A stretch of 64,000 nt of DNA from Psychroflexus longus. GTDB taxonomy: Bacteria > Bacteroidota > Bacteroidia > Flavobacteriales > Flavobacteriaceae. Where the stretch lies: NCBI RefSeq assembly GCF_020164595.1, contig NZ_JAIQZE010000001.1, positions 434,001-498,000 on the forward strand. Direction: 5' to 3'. The position numbers and the translations under genes are program-made. The stretch's first letter is position 1, and the number at the start of each line of letters is the position of its first letter. Positions 44,750-53,327 of the stretch are shown here, piece after piece. A model generated the notes under the pieces. It did no database searches and was not told the origin of the DNA. It saw only the letters and a list, made by a program, of their open reading frames with translations.

Positions 44750-46162
44750 TCACTTTACTGCAGTATTACTTTTCCCGAGGCTAAACAATTGAAACCCGAT
44801 TTTTGTCAAATTTTTGAGGTCTAGAATACCTCGTCCATCAAATACAAAAGCAGGCTTCATCATATTCTCATATACCTTTTGCCAGTAGTAAGCAGCAAAC
44901 TCGTCCCATTCTGTCAGTATGGCTACGGCATGGGCCTCTTTCATGGCTTCATAAGGATTACTGACTACAGTGATGCGTTTATGGATAGCTTCCGGATCCA
45001 GTGTTCCCAGATTTTCCAGGTCGGTTATGATTTGTGCTTTCTTGACCTTGGGATCGTAAATGCTGATGTTGGCCTGTTCCTGGAGTAATTTTTCAGCCAC
45101 GTAAATGGCTGCAGACTCCCTGGTATCATTGGTGTCTTTTTTAAATGCCCAGCCCAGAAACGCAATTTTTTTGTCAGCTACCGTATTATACAGCGTTTTT
45201 ACGATTTTTCGGGCAAAGCGGTGCTTTTGGTAGTCGTTCATAAGGATGACCTGCTCCCAGTAGTCGGCGACTTCCTGCAGACCCAGCGAACTTGCGATAT
45301 ACACTAAATTAAGTATGTCTTTTTGGAAACAGGAGCCTCCAAAGCCCACCGAGGCTTTCAGAAATTTGGATCCGATACGGCTGTCCATGCCAATAGAGCG
45401 GCTTACCTCGGAGACGTCTGCTCCAGTGACTTCACAGAGCTCTGAAATTGCATTGATGGACGATACCCGTTGTGCTAAAAAGGCGTTAGCCACCAATTTG
45501 GATAATTCTGAAGACCAGACGTTGGTCGTCAAAATGCGCTCCTGTGGCAACCAACTGGCATAAATATTGACCAGCTGCTGCATGGCTTCCCGTCCTTCTT
45601 CAGTATCATCACCGCCTATAAGCACGCGATCGGCATTTTGCAAATCCTGTATGGCCGTTCCTTCTGCAAGAAACTCAGGATTGGAGAGAATCTGGTAACT
45701 GACTCCGTTACCCGTATTGTGGAGTATGCTTTTTAAAGCCTCTGCGGTTTTAACAGGTAGTGTTGATTTCTCAACGATGATCTTATCATCTTTAGCCACC
45801 CGCGCAATTTGTCGGGCACACAGTTCGATATACTTCAGGTCAGCCGCTTTGCCTTTCCCTTCTCCGTAGGTTTTGGTGGGAGTATTGACCGAAATAAATA
45901 TCATATCGGCTTTATCTATCGCTTCATCTACTTCTGTAGAAAAGAAAAGATTCCTGCCGCGTGCTTCTTTCACCACCTCAGCCAGTCCCGGCTCGTAGAT
46001 GGGTAAATTATCTAGATTGTCATCATTCCAGGCGTTGATTCGGGCTTCATTAAGATCTACGCAGGTCACTTTTATATGTGGATTCTTTTGTGCAATGACT
46101 GACATGGTTGGCCCCCCAACGTAACCAGCTCCTATGCAACAGATGTTTGTTATGTTTTTCAA
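44750..46162 (-). CDS. ugd: UDP-glucose 6-dehydrogenase
   Basis: A 470-residue nucleotide-sugar dehydrogenase that makes UDP-glucuronate with two NAD+ reductions. [16 protein letters not shown] is the NAD-binding start; catalytic Cys lies in [21 protein letters not shown] near residue 278; [17 protein letters not shown] and DPKV are present in the C-terminal part. The GGPT start and length resemble the eukaryote-like Ugd branch. It is first in the minus-strand polysaccharide cluster, so its promoter region, a repeat-rich gap, probably drives part of the operon. Confidence 0.95.
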   Translation of the reverse strand: MKNITNICCIGAGYVGGPTMSVIAQKNPHIKVTCVDLNEARINAWNDDNLDNLPIYEPGLAEVVKEARGRNLFFSTEVDEAIDKADMIFISVNTPTKTYGEGKGKAADLKYIELCARQIARVAKDDKIIVEKSTLPVKTAEALKSILHNTGNGVSYQILSNPEFLAEGTAIQDLQNADRVLIGGDDTEEGREAMQQLVNIYASWLPQERILTTNVWSSELSKLVANAFLAQRVSSINAISELCEVTGADVSEVSRSIGMDSRIGSKFLKASVGFGGSCFQKDILNLVYIASSLGLQEVADYWEQVILMNDYQKHRFARKIVKTLYNTVADKKIAFLGWAFKKDTNDTRESAAIYVAEKLLQEQANISIYDPKVKKAQIITDLENLGTLDPEAIHKRITVVSNPYEAMKEAHAVAILTEWDEFAAYYWQKVYENMMKPAFVFDGRGILDLKNLTKIGFQLFSLGKSNTAVK

Positions 46163-46261
46163 TTTTTTATTTGTTTATGGTTGACAGTTTTCAGTGGCTA
46201 GTGATTTGTGACTGGTGATTAGTAACTGATTATTTTTTTAGTTTTGAGTTTAATGTTATCT

Positions 46262-46515
46262 CTTAAATTGAAGCTTTCATTACTTTTTGTAGCTCACCCG
46301 CGACTTTATTGTTTTAAGTGTTCGTGAATCTCGTACCTCGATTTCATCGCCGCAAAAAGTAATCAACAACCCCGATAGCTATCGGGGAGGCTTATTTTTA
46401 TGTCTTTGAAAACTACAAAAGTGTTTCCTCCACGCAGTGCCAACCGTTGCACTAGGGCACTGCTCCTCTTCCTTCCATCACCACTTTCTTGTTTTGACTA
46501 CATCCATAAAAAGTA
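46262..46515. repeat. Mosaic structured element 5 (core type 3)
   Basis: 5' stem ATTACTTTTTG (46279-46289) / CAAAAAGTAAT (46353-46363), perfect over 11 bp, with the GTGTTCGTGAATCTCG insert in its loop; then CCCCGATAGCTATCGGGG (46370-46387) and core 3 with GCAGTGC (46434-46440) / GCACTGC (46457-46463). Ends AAAAAGTAGGCC. Confidence 0.65.
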
Positions 46516-46934
46516 GGCCATATCTTTTAATTCAGAAATAAATTTCACTAGTGATAATTTTTTATCGATAAACAGTAAACTGGCAACGGTCAACTCTTTC
46601 ACTCAATACTCACTTCCAGGAACGGCTTCGCCGCGGTGAGTCCCATAAGTGGGAGCACCGTAGCTCATTGTCTACATCACTACAACGTTGAAAAATGAGA
46701 TCCTAAGTCAGTGTTAGCCTAGCGATTTGGCCTTTTGTCATGAAGAAATAGGATAAATTTTTCACTAGTTAAGTAGCATATAGATTTGGTGGTGCAAAGT
46801 AGGGGAGTTTCTTAAAAAAAACCAAAGGAATTGGAAAGTATTTTTTGTGTAGTCGTGTAATGGTGTAGTCGAGTAGTCGTGTAGTTGAGGAGTTTTTAGT
46901 CTGAGAGTCAAAGGGTCGAGGAGTGAGCTGTTGA

Positions 46935-46971
46935 ACTGGTAGACTGGTGTACTGGTTGACTGGTAGACTGG
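46935..46971. repeat. ACTGGTAG-type 8-nt array
   Basis: Four 8-base units ACTGGTAG, ACTGGTGT, ACTGGTTG, ACTGGTAG and a partial fifth, in register. A shorter relative lies near 48207 and scattered units near 52300. Confidence 0.75.
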
Positions 46972-47437
46972 AGATTAATTTTAAATTATGAATTGAGAAT
47001 TTTTAATTTTTTGGTAAATGTGACTTCGATAGAATTCTCCAGAGGTCAAATTACCAGCCCAATTAGGTCATTCAGGCGGAGTCAGCCACTAGTTTTTGTT
47101 GGTCATTGAGCCTGCCCGACTAGTCATTCAGGCGAGTGGTCCGCCTATGGCGGATGTATCGAAATGACGTTAATTTTTATATTCCTTTTCACAATTACAC
47201 GCTAAACTGAACACTGACAACCGACGACTGTTTTTTCTGCATCCATAAAAAGTAGGCCATTTTCACTATACTACTATTCCACTACTCCATTACTCAACTA
47301 CACGGTGAACAGTGAACTAAAAACAGTCAACTAACTTACATCTATAGAAATAACTCAAGTTTATACATTCACCAAAGAATTAAAAACTACTCTCCCTTAA
47401 GCTTTTTAATTTCAACCACAAGCACTGGTATGTTTTT

Positions 47438-47725
47438 TTAAATGATTCCCCAGAGCATTTCTGGTTCGACTGAATCATAAGCATGAGCGATGATATTTCT
47501 CAATCCAATGATGTGTTTGGAAGATGAGATTTCAGCATCAGGTTTCAATTCAAGGATTTTCCGAACGGCTTCACCGATAATTTCTAAATCCCGTTCTATA
47601 GCCCTCTGGAGAATAATGTCATCAGAAAAATTAATGAAGTTATTTTCTGTTCTCAATTTTATAGATTCGATTTCAGCTATTACTGTTTCAATATCTAATA
47701 TGTATTTGAGAAGTTTAGGCTGCAT
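47438..47725 (-). CDS. hepT: HepT-family HEPN toxin, truncated by an in-frame stop
   Basis: A 95-residue HEPN/DUF86 protein. The RNase motif R-X4-H-X-Y is intact in LRNIIAHAYD, as is the ERDLEIIGEAVRKIL helix. HepT is the toxin of the HepT/MntA system: an RNase in the HEPN fold, silenced by AMP groups added to the motif Tyr by MntA. The protein ends at LWGII and TAA, but the same frame continues as KNIPVLVVEIKKLKGE to a TAG at 47387, which fits the usual family C-terminus. One base change from AAA to TAA would explain this, so the gene is likely shortened by a nonsense mutation. Start overlaps mntA by 11 bases. Confidence 0.85.
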   Translation of the reverse strand: MQPKLLKYILDIETVIAEIESIKLRTENNFINFSDDIILQRAIERDLEIIGEAVRKILELKPDAEISSSKHIIGLRNIIAHAYDSVEPEMLWGII

Positions 47726-48023
47726 ACAAATCTACTTTGGATTGATAGATGTGTTCTTTTAAGATCGGGTTTTTTAGTGATTTAGCTGAAACTAGATCTA
47801 CATTCTTGTTTAGAAGTTCTTCCAGATTCTTGAGTAAAGAAAAATAGTTATCTGCGTAATCCAAAACATTTATCTGATCTGAAAACTCAACTAAAAAGTC
47901 AATATCGCTTTCAGCGTGCATTGTGTTATTAGCAGCAGAACCAAAAAGAGAGACTGACTCTACCTTATGCTGTTTACAGACAGTGATAATCTCATCTAAT
48001 TTATTTTGCACCAAGTCTACCAT
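47715..48023 (-). CDS. mntA: MntA-type nucleotidyltransferase antitoxin
   Basis: A 102-residue minimal nucleotidyltransferase. The GSX10DXD motif is complete (LFGSAANNTMHAESDIDFLV), with a third carboxylate expected near KNVDLVS. In characterised pairs MntA adds AMP to a Tyr of HepT, blocking its RNase. The gene overlaps the hepT gene by 11 bases, the usual layout. It appears intact while the toxin is truncated. Confidence 0.88.
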   Translation of the reverse strand: MVDLVQNKLDEIITVCKQHKVESVSLFGSAANNTMHAESDIDFLVEFSDQINVLDYADNYFSLLKNLEELLNKNVDLVSAKSLKNPILKEHIYQSKVDLYAA

Positions 48024-48093
48024 GTTTCAAATATAATTTAAAATATCCATAAGTCTTTTGGGCCTGAGTTTGAATGATGGAGTTGCTGGTTTT

Positions 48094-48157
48094 TCGTGTA
48101 GTCGTGTAATGGTATAATGGTGTAGTCGTTTATTCGTGTAGTCGTGTAGTGGTGTAA
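48094..48157. repeat. 8-nt degenerate tandem array, eight units
   Basis: Eight units in exact 8-base register: TCGTGTAG, TCGTGTAA, TGGTATAA, TGGTGTAG, TCGTTTAT, TCGTGTAG, TCGTGTAG, TGGTGTAA. The consensus T-S-G-T-R-T-A-R recurs in at least twelve other places in the window. Confidence 0.9.
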
Positions 48158-48451
48158 TTGGGGAGTTTTTAGTCTGAGAGTCAAAGGGTCAAGGAGTGAG
48201 CTGTTGAACCGGTAGACTGGTTGACTGGAGATTAATTTTAAATTATGAATTGAGAATTTTTAATTTTTTGGTAAATGTGACTTCGATAGAATTCTCCAGA
48301 GGTCAAATTATCAGCCCAACTAGGTCATTCAGGCGGGTGGCCTGGCGATAAAGAGGGTGCACTTCGACTTCGCTCAGCAGAGCTATTGAAATGATACTGG
48401 TTCTTCTTTTACTTTTTAGTTCACCTGTTATTTATATTTGATTTACTCTTA

Positions 48452-48846
48452 CAACCTAAAAATTTCGTTAAAGTTGATGTTTTCATTCATTTTTTAGTTC
48501 ACCCACTTTGCTATTGATCAAGTGTTCATGAATCTCGTACCTCGATTTCCATTGATGAAAAAACGAACCAATCCCCAAAGCTTTGGGGACTAGACTGATT
48601 TAAGAAAATTTTTGCTTCGCTACTCTACGCAAAACCCCTGCTGGCTTCTTCGCTTCATGTCTGTTACTGCGTAACGCACTTCCGCGAAAGCCACAGGTGT
48701 TTCTGGAAATCAGTCGTTTTCAATAAAAAGCAATGCTTCATCTATGATTAGTTTCAGCAAACCCAGAACATTTCACTAGGGCATTGCTCCTCTTCCTTGC
48801 TTCACCACTTTCTTGTTTTCATACATCCATAAAAAGTAGGCCGGTT
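48452..48846. repeat. Mosaic structured element 4 (cores 2 and 3)
   Basis: 5' stem TTCATTTTTT (48486-48495) / AAAAAACGAA (48558-48567) with the GTGTTCATGAATCTCG insert in the loop, then CCCCAAAGCTTTGGGG, core type 2 (48592-48717, matching 24291-24420), and core type 3 with GCAATGC (48730-48736) / GCATTGC (48781-48787). Ends AAAAAGTAGGCCGG. Confidence 0.65.
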
Positions 48847-49267
48847 TCTTTTAATTCAAAATTGAGAATTAAAAATTATTAATTTAAAACTCACCTCTCA
48901 AAAACTCACTGATTAGTTGACTGAAAACTAATTTTGAATTGAGAATTTTTAATTTGAACAACTGTGGCTTCGATACTATCCCAACAAAAATGTCGGGATC
49001 ACTCAGCCACCGGTTTAAGCTGGTCATTGAGCCTGCCCGACTAGTCATTCAGGCGAGTGGTCCGCCTGTAGCGGATGTATCGAAATGACATTTCGAATAA
49101 TTCAAAATTGAGAATTAAAAATTATTAATTAAAAGAGTCTCACTTCTCACGGACTCAAAAACTACTTTTCCTAACACCTATTCAGGACTCTACAAAAAGT
49201 CAATCGAAAACAGTCAACGGTTTTAAACTTTAAGCCTTATTTTCAGTCCAAATAAAAATTCAAACTC

Positions 49268-51607
49268 ATGAAATACGTATTACTTTTTGTTTTTGCGCTT
49301 AGCTTTCAAATCGGTTTAGCTCAAGACAAGTCCGAAAAGAAACTGGATTCCATTCTGGAAAGCATGCCCAAAAGTGAAGGGCTGATCACAACTTATTTTG
49401 AAGACGACAAGCTTTACTTCAAGCTTCCAGAAGAGGCACTTGAAAAAGATATGCTGATGGTCACAAGACTTAAGCAATTGCCTGCTAACTATTCCGCGTA
49501 CAGAAATGCGGGGTCAAAGACTTCTGAACAGATGATCCACTTTGTAAAAGTGGGCAAGTCGATAGATTTGGTTCAGGTGCTGACCACCAATGTCGCCGAT
49601 GAGGATGATCCCATCAGTTTGAGTGTAGCTCAAAACAACCTCAACCCGATTTTAGCCTCGTTTCCTATCAAATCTGAAGATGGTAAAGACATCGTGATTG
49701 AAGTCTCATCGTTTTTTAATGCTGATTCCCCTTCCTTCAACATCATTCCGGACGGATTAAAATCAGAATATAAAATTGGAAAGGCCGATGATAAGCGAAG
49801 CCGCATCAATACGGTGAAAAGTTTTCCACAGAACACGGAAATCACCCATACGCTTACCTTCCCGACCTCCAATCCGCCACGTGGCAATTCTACCAACACC
49901 TTTACCTTTCAAATCAACCACTCCATCATCGCCTTACCAGAAGATAAAATGCAGGTGCGTTACGAAGACTCTCGCGTGGGCTGGTTTGGTTTGACCAAAT
50001 ACAATTACAGTTCAGACGCTTTAAAATCAGATGAAGTGAAGCTCGTTCGTCGCTGGAGACTGGAACCTAAAGACGAAAAGGCTTATGCGAGAGGCAAATT
50101 GACAGAACCCAAAAAACCTATCGTGTACTATTTAGACCCAGCCACTCCCAAGAAATGGAGAAAGTACTTTATCCAGGGGATTGAAGACTGGAATTCAGCT
50201 TTTGAAAAAGCTGGATTTAAAAATGCCATTCAGGCAAAAGTCGCACCTACCGAAAAGGAAGACCCAGACTTTAGCCCGGAGGATGTCCGTTATTCCACCG
50301 TTAGGTATGTGGCTTCTACGACCAGAAATGCTGTAGGACCTAGTGTTTCCGACCCAAGAACTGGAGAAATTATTGAATCGGATATCATCTGGTATCACAA
50401 CCACCTAAGGTCTTATCGTAACCGCTATTTACTAGAAACTGGCGCTGCCAATCCGAAAGCGAGAAGCCTGGATACACCGGAAGAGGAAATCGGAGAGATG
50501 ATGCGACGCGTGATTTCTCACGAGGTTGGTCATGCCTTAGGCTTACCTCACAACATGAAAGCCAGTTCTGCTTACGATGTGGAATCTTTGAGGTCGGGTG
50601 AATTCACTCAAAAAATGGGAATCGCCGCGACGATTATGGATTATGCCCGTTACAATTACGTCGCGCAACCTGGAGATAAAAACATACGTTTTGTAAGGCA
50701 ACTCGGGCCTTATGATGATTATGCCATCGAGTGGGGTTACCGGTATTTCCCAAATAGCTCTGCTAAGGAAGACAAGGATATTCTGAAAAAATTTGTAGAC
50801 CAACGCAGCACCGATCCTTTGTATATGTTTGGAAGCAGAGGAAACGATCCAGATGCACAAACCGAAGATGTTGGTAATAATTCAGTCAAAGCAAGTACGT
50901 ATGGATTGAGCAACTTGAAGATTGTCGCTAAAAATCTCGACTCGTGGACCACAAATGAAGGTCAGGATTACGAGGATCTGGAAGAGCTATACGGCGAAAT
51001 GCTGGGTGTTTACAGACGCTATATTTATCATGTGGTTTCCATCGTTGGTGGCGTTCATGAAACACTGCTGCATAAAGGTCAGAAAGGGGTTCCTTACAAA
51101 GTGGTCAATAAAACTGAGCAGGAAAACGCATTGAATTTCATTAGTGAAAACGTGTGGACGCCTCAATACTGGCTGGTAGATGAAGCTTTGGTGTCTAAAT
51201 TTGCGAAGGATGGAAAGCTTGAGAGCCTGATCAGCATGAAAAAAGGAGTTCTCAATCGCCTATCTAGCGCAAGAAGACTCAATATGATGTGGGATACCCA
51301 TTCTACCCTGCCGGGCGAAGGTTTATCTCCTCAGGAGCTTCTCGATGCCTTGGTAAAAGATATCCTGACGTCAAGGACTACACCAGACCAGGTGGAACGG
51401 GAATTACAGAAGCATTTAGTGCATCAATTGATCGAATTGGAAAAGGACAAAGACCTGGCAATGGAGTTAAAAGGACATAGTCTTGCTCTTCAAAATAAGG
51501 TCTTATCAAACTTAAAAACCAAAATGAGTACTAGTGACCAGACTTTAAAAGCACACTACGCCTATATGGTGAAAATGCTGGAAAAAGCTATGAAAGCTGG
51601 TGATTAG
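49268..51607 (+). CDS. Secreted zinc metalloprotease (metzincin type)
   Basis: A 779-residue exported protein with a signal peptide (cleavage near IGLAQD). The zinc site HEVGHALGLPHN (HEXXHXXGXXH) lies near residue 418, and ATIMDY follows as the likely Met-turn, making it a metzincin. N-terminal and C-terminal regions match the DUF5117/DUF5118 and DUF4953 layout of Bacteroidetes zinc-dependent metalloproteases. It probably degrades proteins in the periplasm or outside. No T9SS sorting domain is seen. It is monocistronic; a hairpin terminator lies about 210 bases downstream. Confidence 0.93.
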   Translation: MKYVLLFVFALSFQIGLAQDKSEKKLDSILESMPKSEGLITTYFEDDKLYFKLPEEALEKDMLMVTRLKQLPANYSAYRNAGSKTSEQMIHFVKVGKSIDLVQVLTTNVADEDDPISLSVAQNNLNPILASFPIKSEDGKDIVIEVSSFFNADSPSFNIIPDGLKSEYKIGKADDKRSRINTVKSFPQNTEITHTLTFPTSNPPRGNSTNTFTFQINHSIIALPEDKMQVRYEDSRVGWFGLTKYNYSSDALKSDEVKLVRRWRLEPKDEKAYARGKLTEPKKPIVYYLDPATPKKWRKYFIQGIEDWNSAFEKAGFKNAIQAKVAPTEKEDPDFSPEDVRYSTVRYVASTTRNAVGPSVSDPRTGEIIESDIIWYHNHLRSYRNRYLLETGAANPKARSLDTPEEEIGEMMRRVISHEVGHALGLPHNMKASSAYDVESLRSGEFTQKMGIAATIMDYARYNYVAQPGDKNIRFVRQLGPYDDYAIEWGYRYFPNSSAKEDKDILKKFVDQRSTDPLYMFGSRGNDPDAQTEDVGNNSVKASTYGLSNLKIVAKNLDSWTTNEGQDYEDLEELYGEMLGVYRRYIYHVVSIVGGVHETLLHKGQKGVPYKVVNKTEQENALNFISENVWTPQYWLVDEALVSKFAKDGKLESLISMKKGVLNRLSSARRLNMMWDTHSTLPGEGLSPQELLDALVKDILTSRTTPDQVERELQKHLVHQLIELEKDKDLAMELKGHSLALQNKVLSNLKTKMSTSDQTLKAHYAYMVKMLEKAMKAGD

Positions 51608-51693
51608 TGAGTAGTGAATCGTGGTTGGATTTTCAGAAAAAAATGATTTTGAAAATAAAAATCGCTCCATTATAAATGTAAAATCATAAAAAG

Positions 51694-51730
51694 TACGGTT
51701 CGACCGTAACACAAGTACGGTCGAACCGTA
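51694..51730. repeat. 15-bp inverted repeat with self-palindromic arms
   Basis: TACGGTTCGACCGTA (51694-51708) and its exact complement TACGGTCGAACCGTA (51716-51730), 7 bases apart. Each arm is itself nearly palindromic. No T tract follows, so it is not a plain terminator. Confidence 0.85.
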
Positions 51731-51816
51731 ACTCAAAGTCAGTTCTAAAATTAATATTTGCCTAACTAAACCAAAGGTTAGTCAAAATTTCATCTGATTT
51801 TGAGACCGTTCCAATG

Positions 51817-51844
51817 AAAAGCAAGGCCTTCAAGCCTTGCTTTT
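51817..51844 (+). terminator. Terminator downstream of the metalloprotease
   Basis: AAAAGCAAGGC pairs with GCCTTGCTTTT around a 6-base loop, then more T. It is 210 bases after the stop codon. Confidence 0.85.
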
Positions 51845-52424
51845 TTATTTACAAGTAGTTTCCTTTTTTTCTTTTGACCTGCCTGACTGTATCACGCATG
51901 CAGGATTTTGGGCTGAGGAAGATTTCATGTGATTAGACATTCAGCTTAAGCATTAGGTCGACTTGGAGCCACGTCCGGGGTTTGGAGTTTTATCTGCAGC
52001 AATTAAGATTAGAAATACATTTTGTAGATTCTAAAAGTAAGTATAGTAGATGTCAGGGCGATGCCTCTTCAGTCGAATAGTCAATGGGGCGGGAGTCGGG
52101 AGTCAAATATAATGCAACCTTACTATTTCAGATTTCTTATTTCAAATTTGGTATTTCAAAAATATTTTGACGTCTGGAAACTAACTAATTATTGGAACCA
52201 TGATGTTTTGAATCACGATACAGGACTTTAATACTGAATAACCAATATCGAATTATAAGATTCAAAATTTAGCGGTGAACTTATTTACTGGTAGGACGTT
52301 TGACCAGTTCACTGGTTGATGGTTGACTGGTACTTAAAAATCTTAATTATCGAAATCCTGATTTTAGTCATGGTAAAAGTGTTAGATAAAGAGCATCTTT
52401 ATAACGAATTCAAAATCAGAAGCC

Positions 52425-52844
52425 ATGAAAACGACCCCCATTCACAAATTAATGACCCGAAATCTAGTAAAACTCAATCTTGAGGACACACTTACCAAAG
52501 CAGAATCTTTGTTTAAGAGTAACAAGATCCGCCACCTCCCTGTGGTGAAAGGTGATAAAATTGTTGGAATGCTGAGTTATAACGACCTCTTGCGCATTTC
52601 GTTTGCAGACGCGACAGACGATGATGGTGATACCGTAGAAACTACTGTATATGATATGTTTTCGCTGGAACAAGTCATGTCTAAGCAAGTGTCTTTTGTC
52701 AAGGCCTCAGATGATATTGAAGTTGCGGCTGAACTGTTTACCACTAAAGATTTCCATGCGCTACCGGTTTTGGAAAACGACAAACTGGTAGGCATAGTGA
52801 CTACTACAGATATGATACGATTTTATAATACGAAGTGTAAATAG
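52425..52844 (+). CDS. CBS-domain-pair protein
   Basis: A 139-residue protein consisting of two CBS motifs (about residues 7-60 and 80-135; HLPVVKGDKIVGMLSYNDLL and ALPVLENDKLVGIVTTTDM). CBS pairs bind adenosine nucleotides and act as energy sensors, usually controlling a partner enzyme or channel. No partner domain is fused and no partner gene is adjacent. It is close to repeat arrays on both sides. Confidence 0.93.
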   Translation: MKTTPIHKLMTRNLVKLNLEDTLTKAESLFKSNKIRHLPVVKGDKIVGMLSYNDLLRISFADATDDDGDTVETTVYDMFSLEQVMSKQVSFVKASDDIEVAAELFTTKDFHALPVLENDKLVGIVTTTDMIRFYNTKCK

Positions 52845-53327
52845 AGGTTTTCTATGTCAGTTTTCAGTAGTCGGTTTTTTTGACTGTTTTCGGATGACTG
52901 TCTAGCGTTATTCGTGTAGTCGTATAGTCGTATAGTCGAGTAATGGTATAGTCGGAAGTCAAGGAGTCATGAGACCAATAATTTTTAATTATGAATTCTA
53001 AATTTGATAAAGACTGACATTACTAATAGCTAAAAGTCTCAATTGACGTTTTATGGCTTCGCCGAAGAGATTCAACATTTCCTTGAAACAGAGATTATTC
53101 AGTCGCCAAAGAAGTTCCTTCAGAATGACATCTGACTCAATTTAAAATTATGAATTCAAAATTCTTAATTCGTTACATACGAACTTTCCTAAAACCTAAG
53201 ACCTATAACTTAATATCCTTACACAACTCCCTCAGAATGACAAGTACATACTGAAAGGGCTTCGACCAGAACAACAAAAGCCTAGCTGATTAATCAGCTA
53301 GGCTTTTGGTTCACTATTTTTTATTTG
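52845..53327. other. Repeat-containing gap after the CBS gene
   Basis: 483 bases with an 8-nt array (52912-52954, units TCGTGTAG, TCGTATAG, TCGTATAG, TCGAGTAA, TGGTATAG), eroded traces of the GAATGACAGG repeat (53050-53130), and the terminator of the large T9SS gene (53276-53307). No gene. Confidence 0.7.
53276..53307 (-). terminator. Terminator of the T9SS cargo gene
   Basis: A perfect 32-base palindrome (AAAAGCCTAGCTGATT and its complement), 21 bases after the stop. Confidence 0.92.

Larger units (their letters stand above)
46163..47386. other. Repeat-filled gap upstream of ugd
   Basis: About 1.2 kb without a supported gene: mosaic element 5 (46262-46515), copy of the CGATAAACAGTAAAC repeat (46566-46603), 8-nt array (46846-46889), an ACTGGTAG-type array (46935-46971), and an inverted RTCCGCC-type segment near 47110-47165. 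Confidence 0.75.
48024..49267. other. Repeat-filled gap upstream of mntA and the metalloprotease
   Basis: 1.24 kb without a gene: the best 8-nt array (48094-48157), ACTGG units (near 48207), a copy of the TTCAGGCGG phrase (near 48325), mosaic element 4 (48452-48846) and inverted RTCCGCC-type repeats near 49030-49085. Confidence 0.75.
51608..52424. other. Gap between metalloprotease and CBS gene
   Basis: 817 bases: an inverted repeat of GGTTCGACC type (51694-51730), a terminator (51817-51844), a CCTGCCTGACTG...GCATGCAGG hairpin near 51880, and scattered ACTGGTTGAC units near 52300. No gene seen; a small RNA between the inverted repeat and the terminator is possible but unsupported. Confidence 0.5.

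Noticed and set aside
44673-44753. Longer start for the mannose-isomerase-like cupin
   Set aside because: The added 27 residues are encoded by a repeat that also occurs at 46566-46603.
48094-48157. Possible CRISPR array
   Set aside because: Units are 8 bases in direct succession with no spacers, and no cas genes are present.
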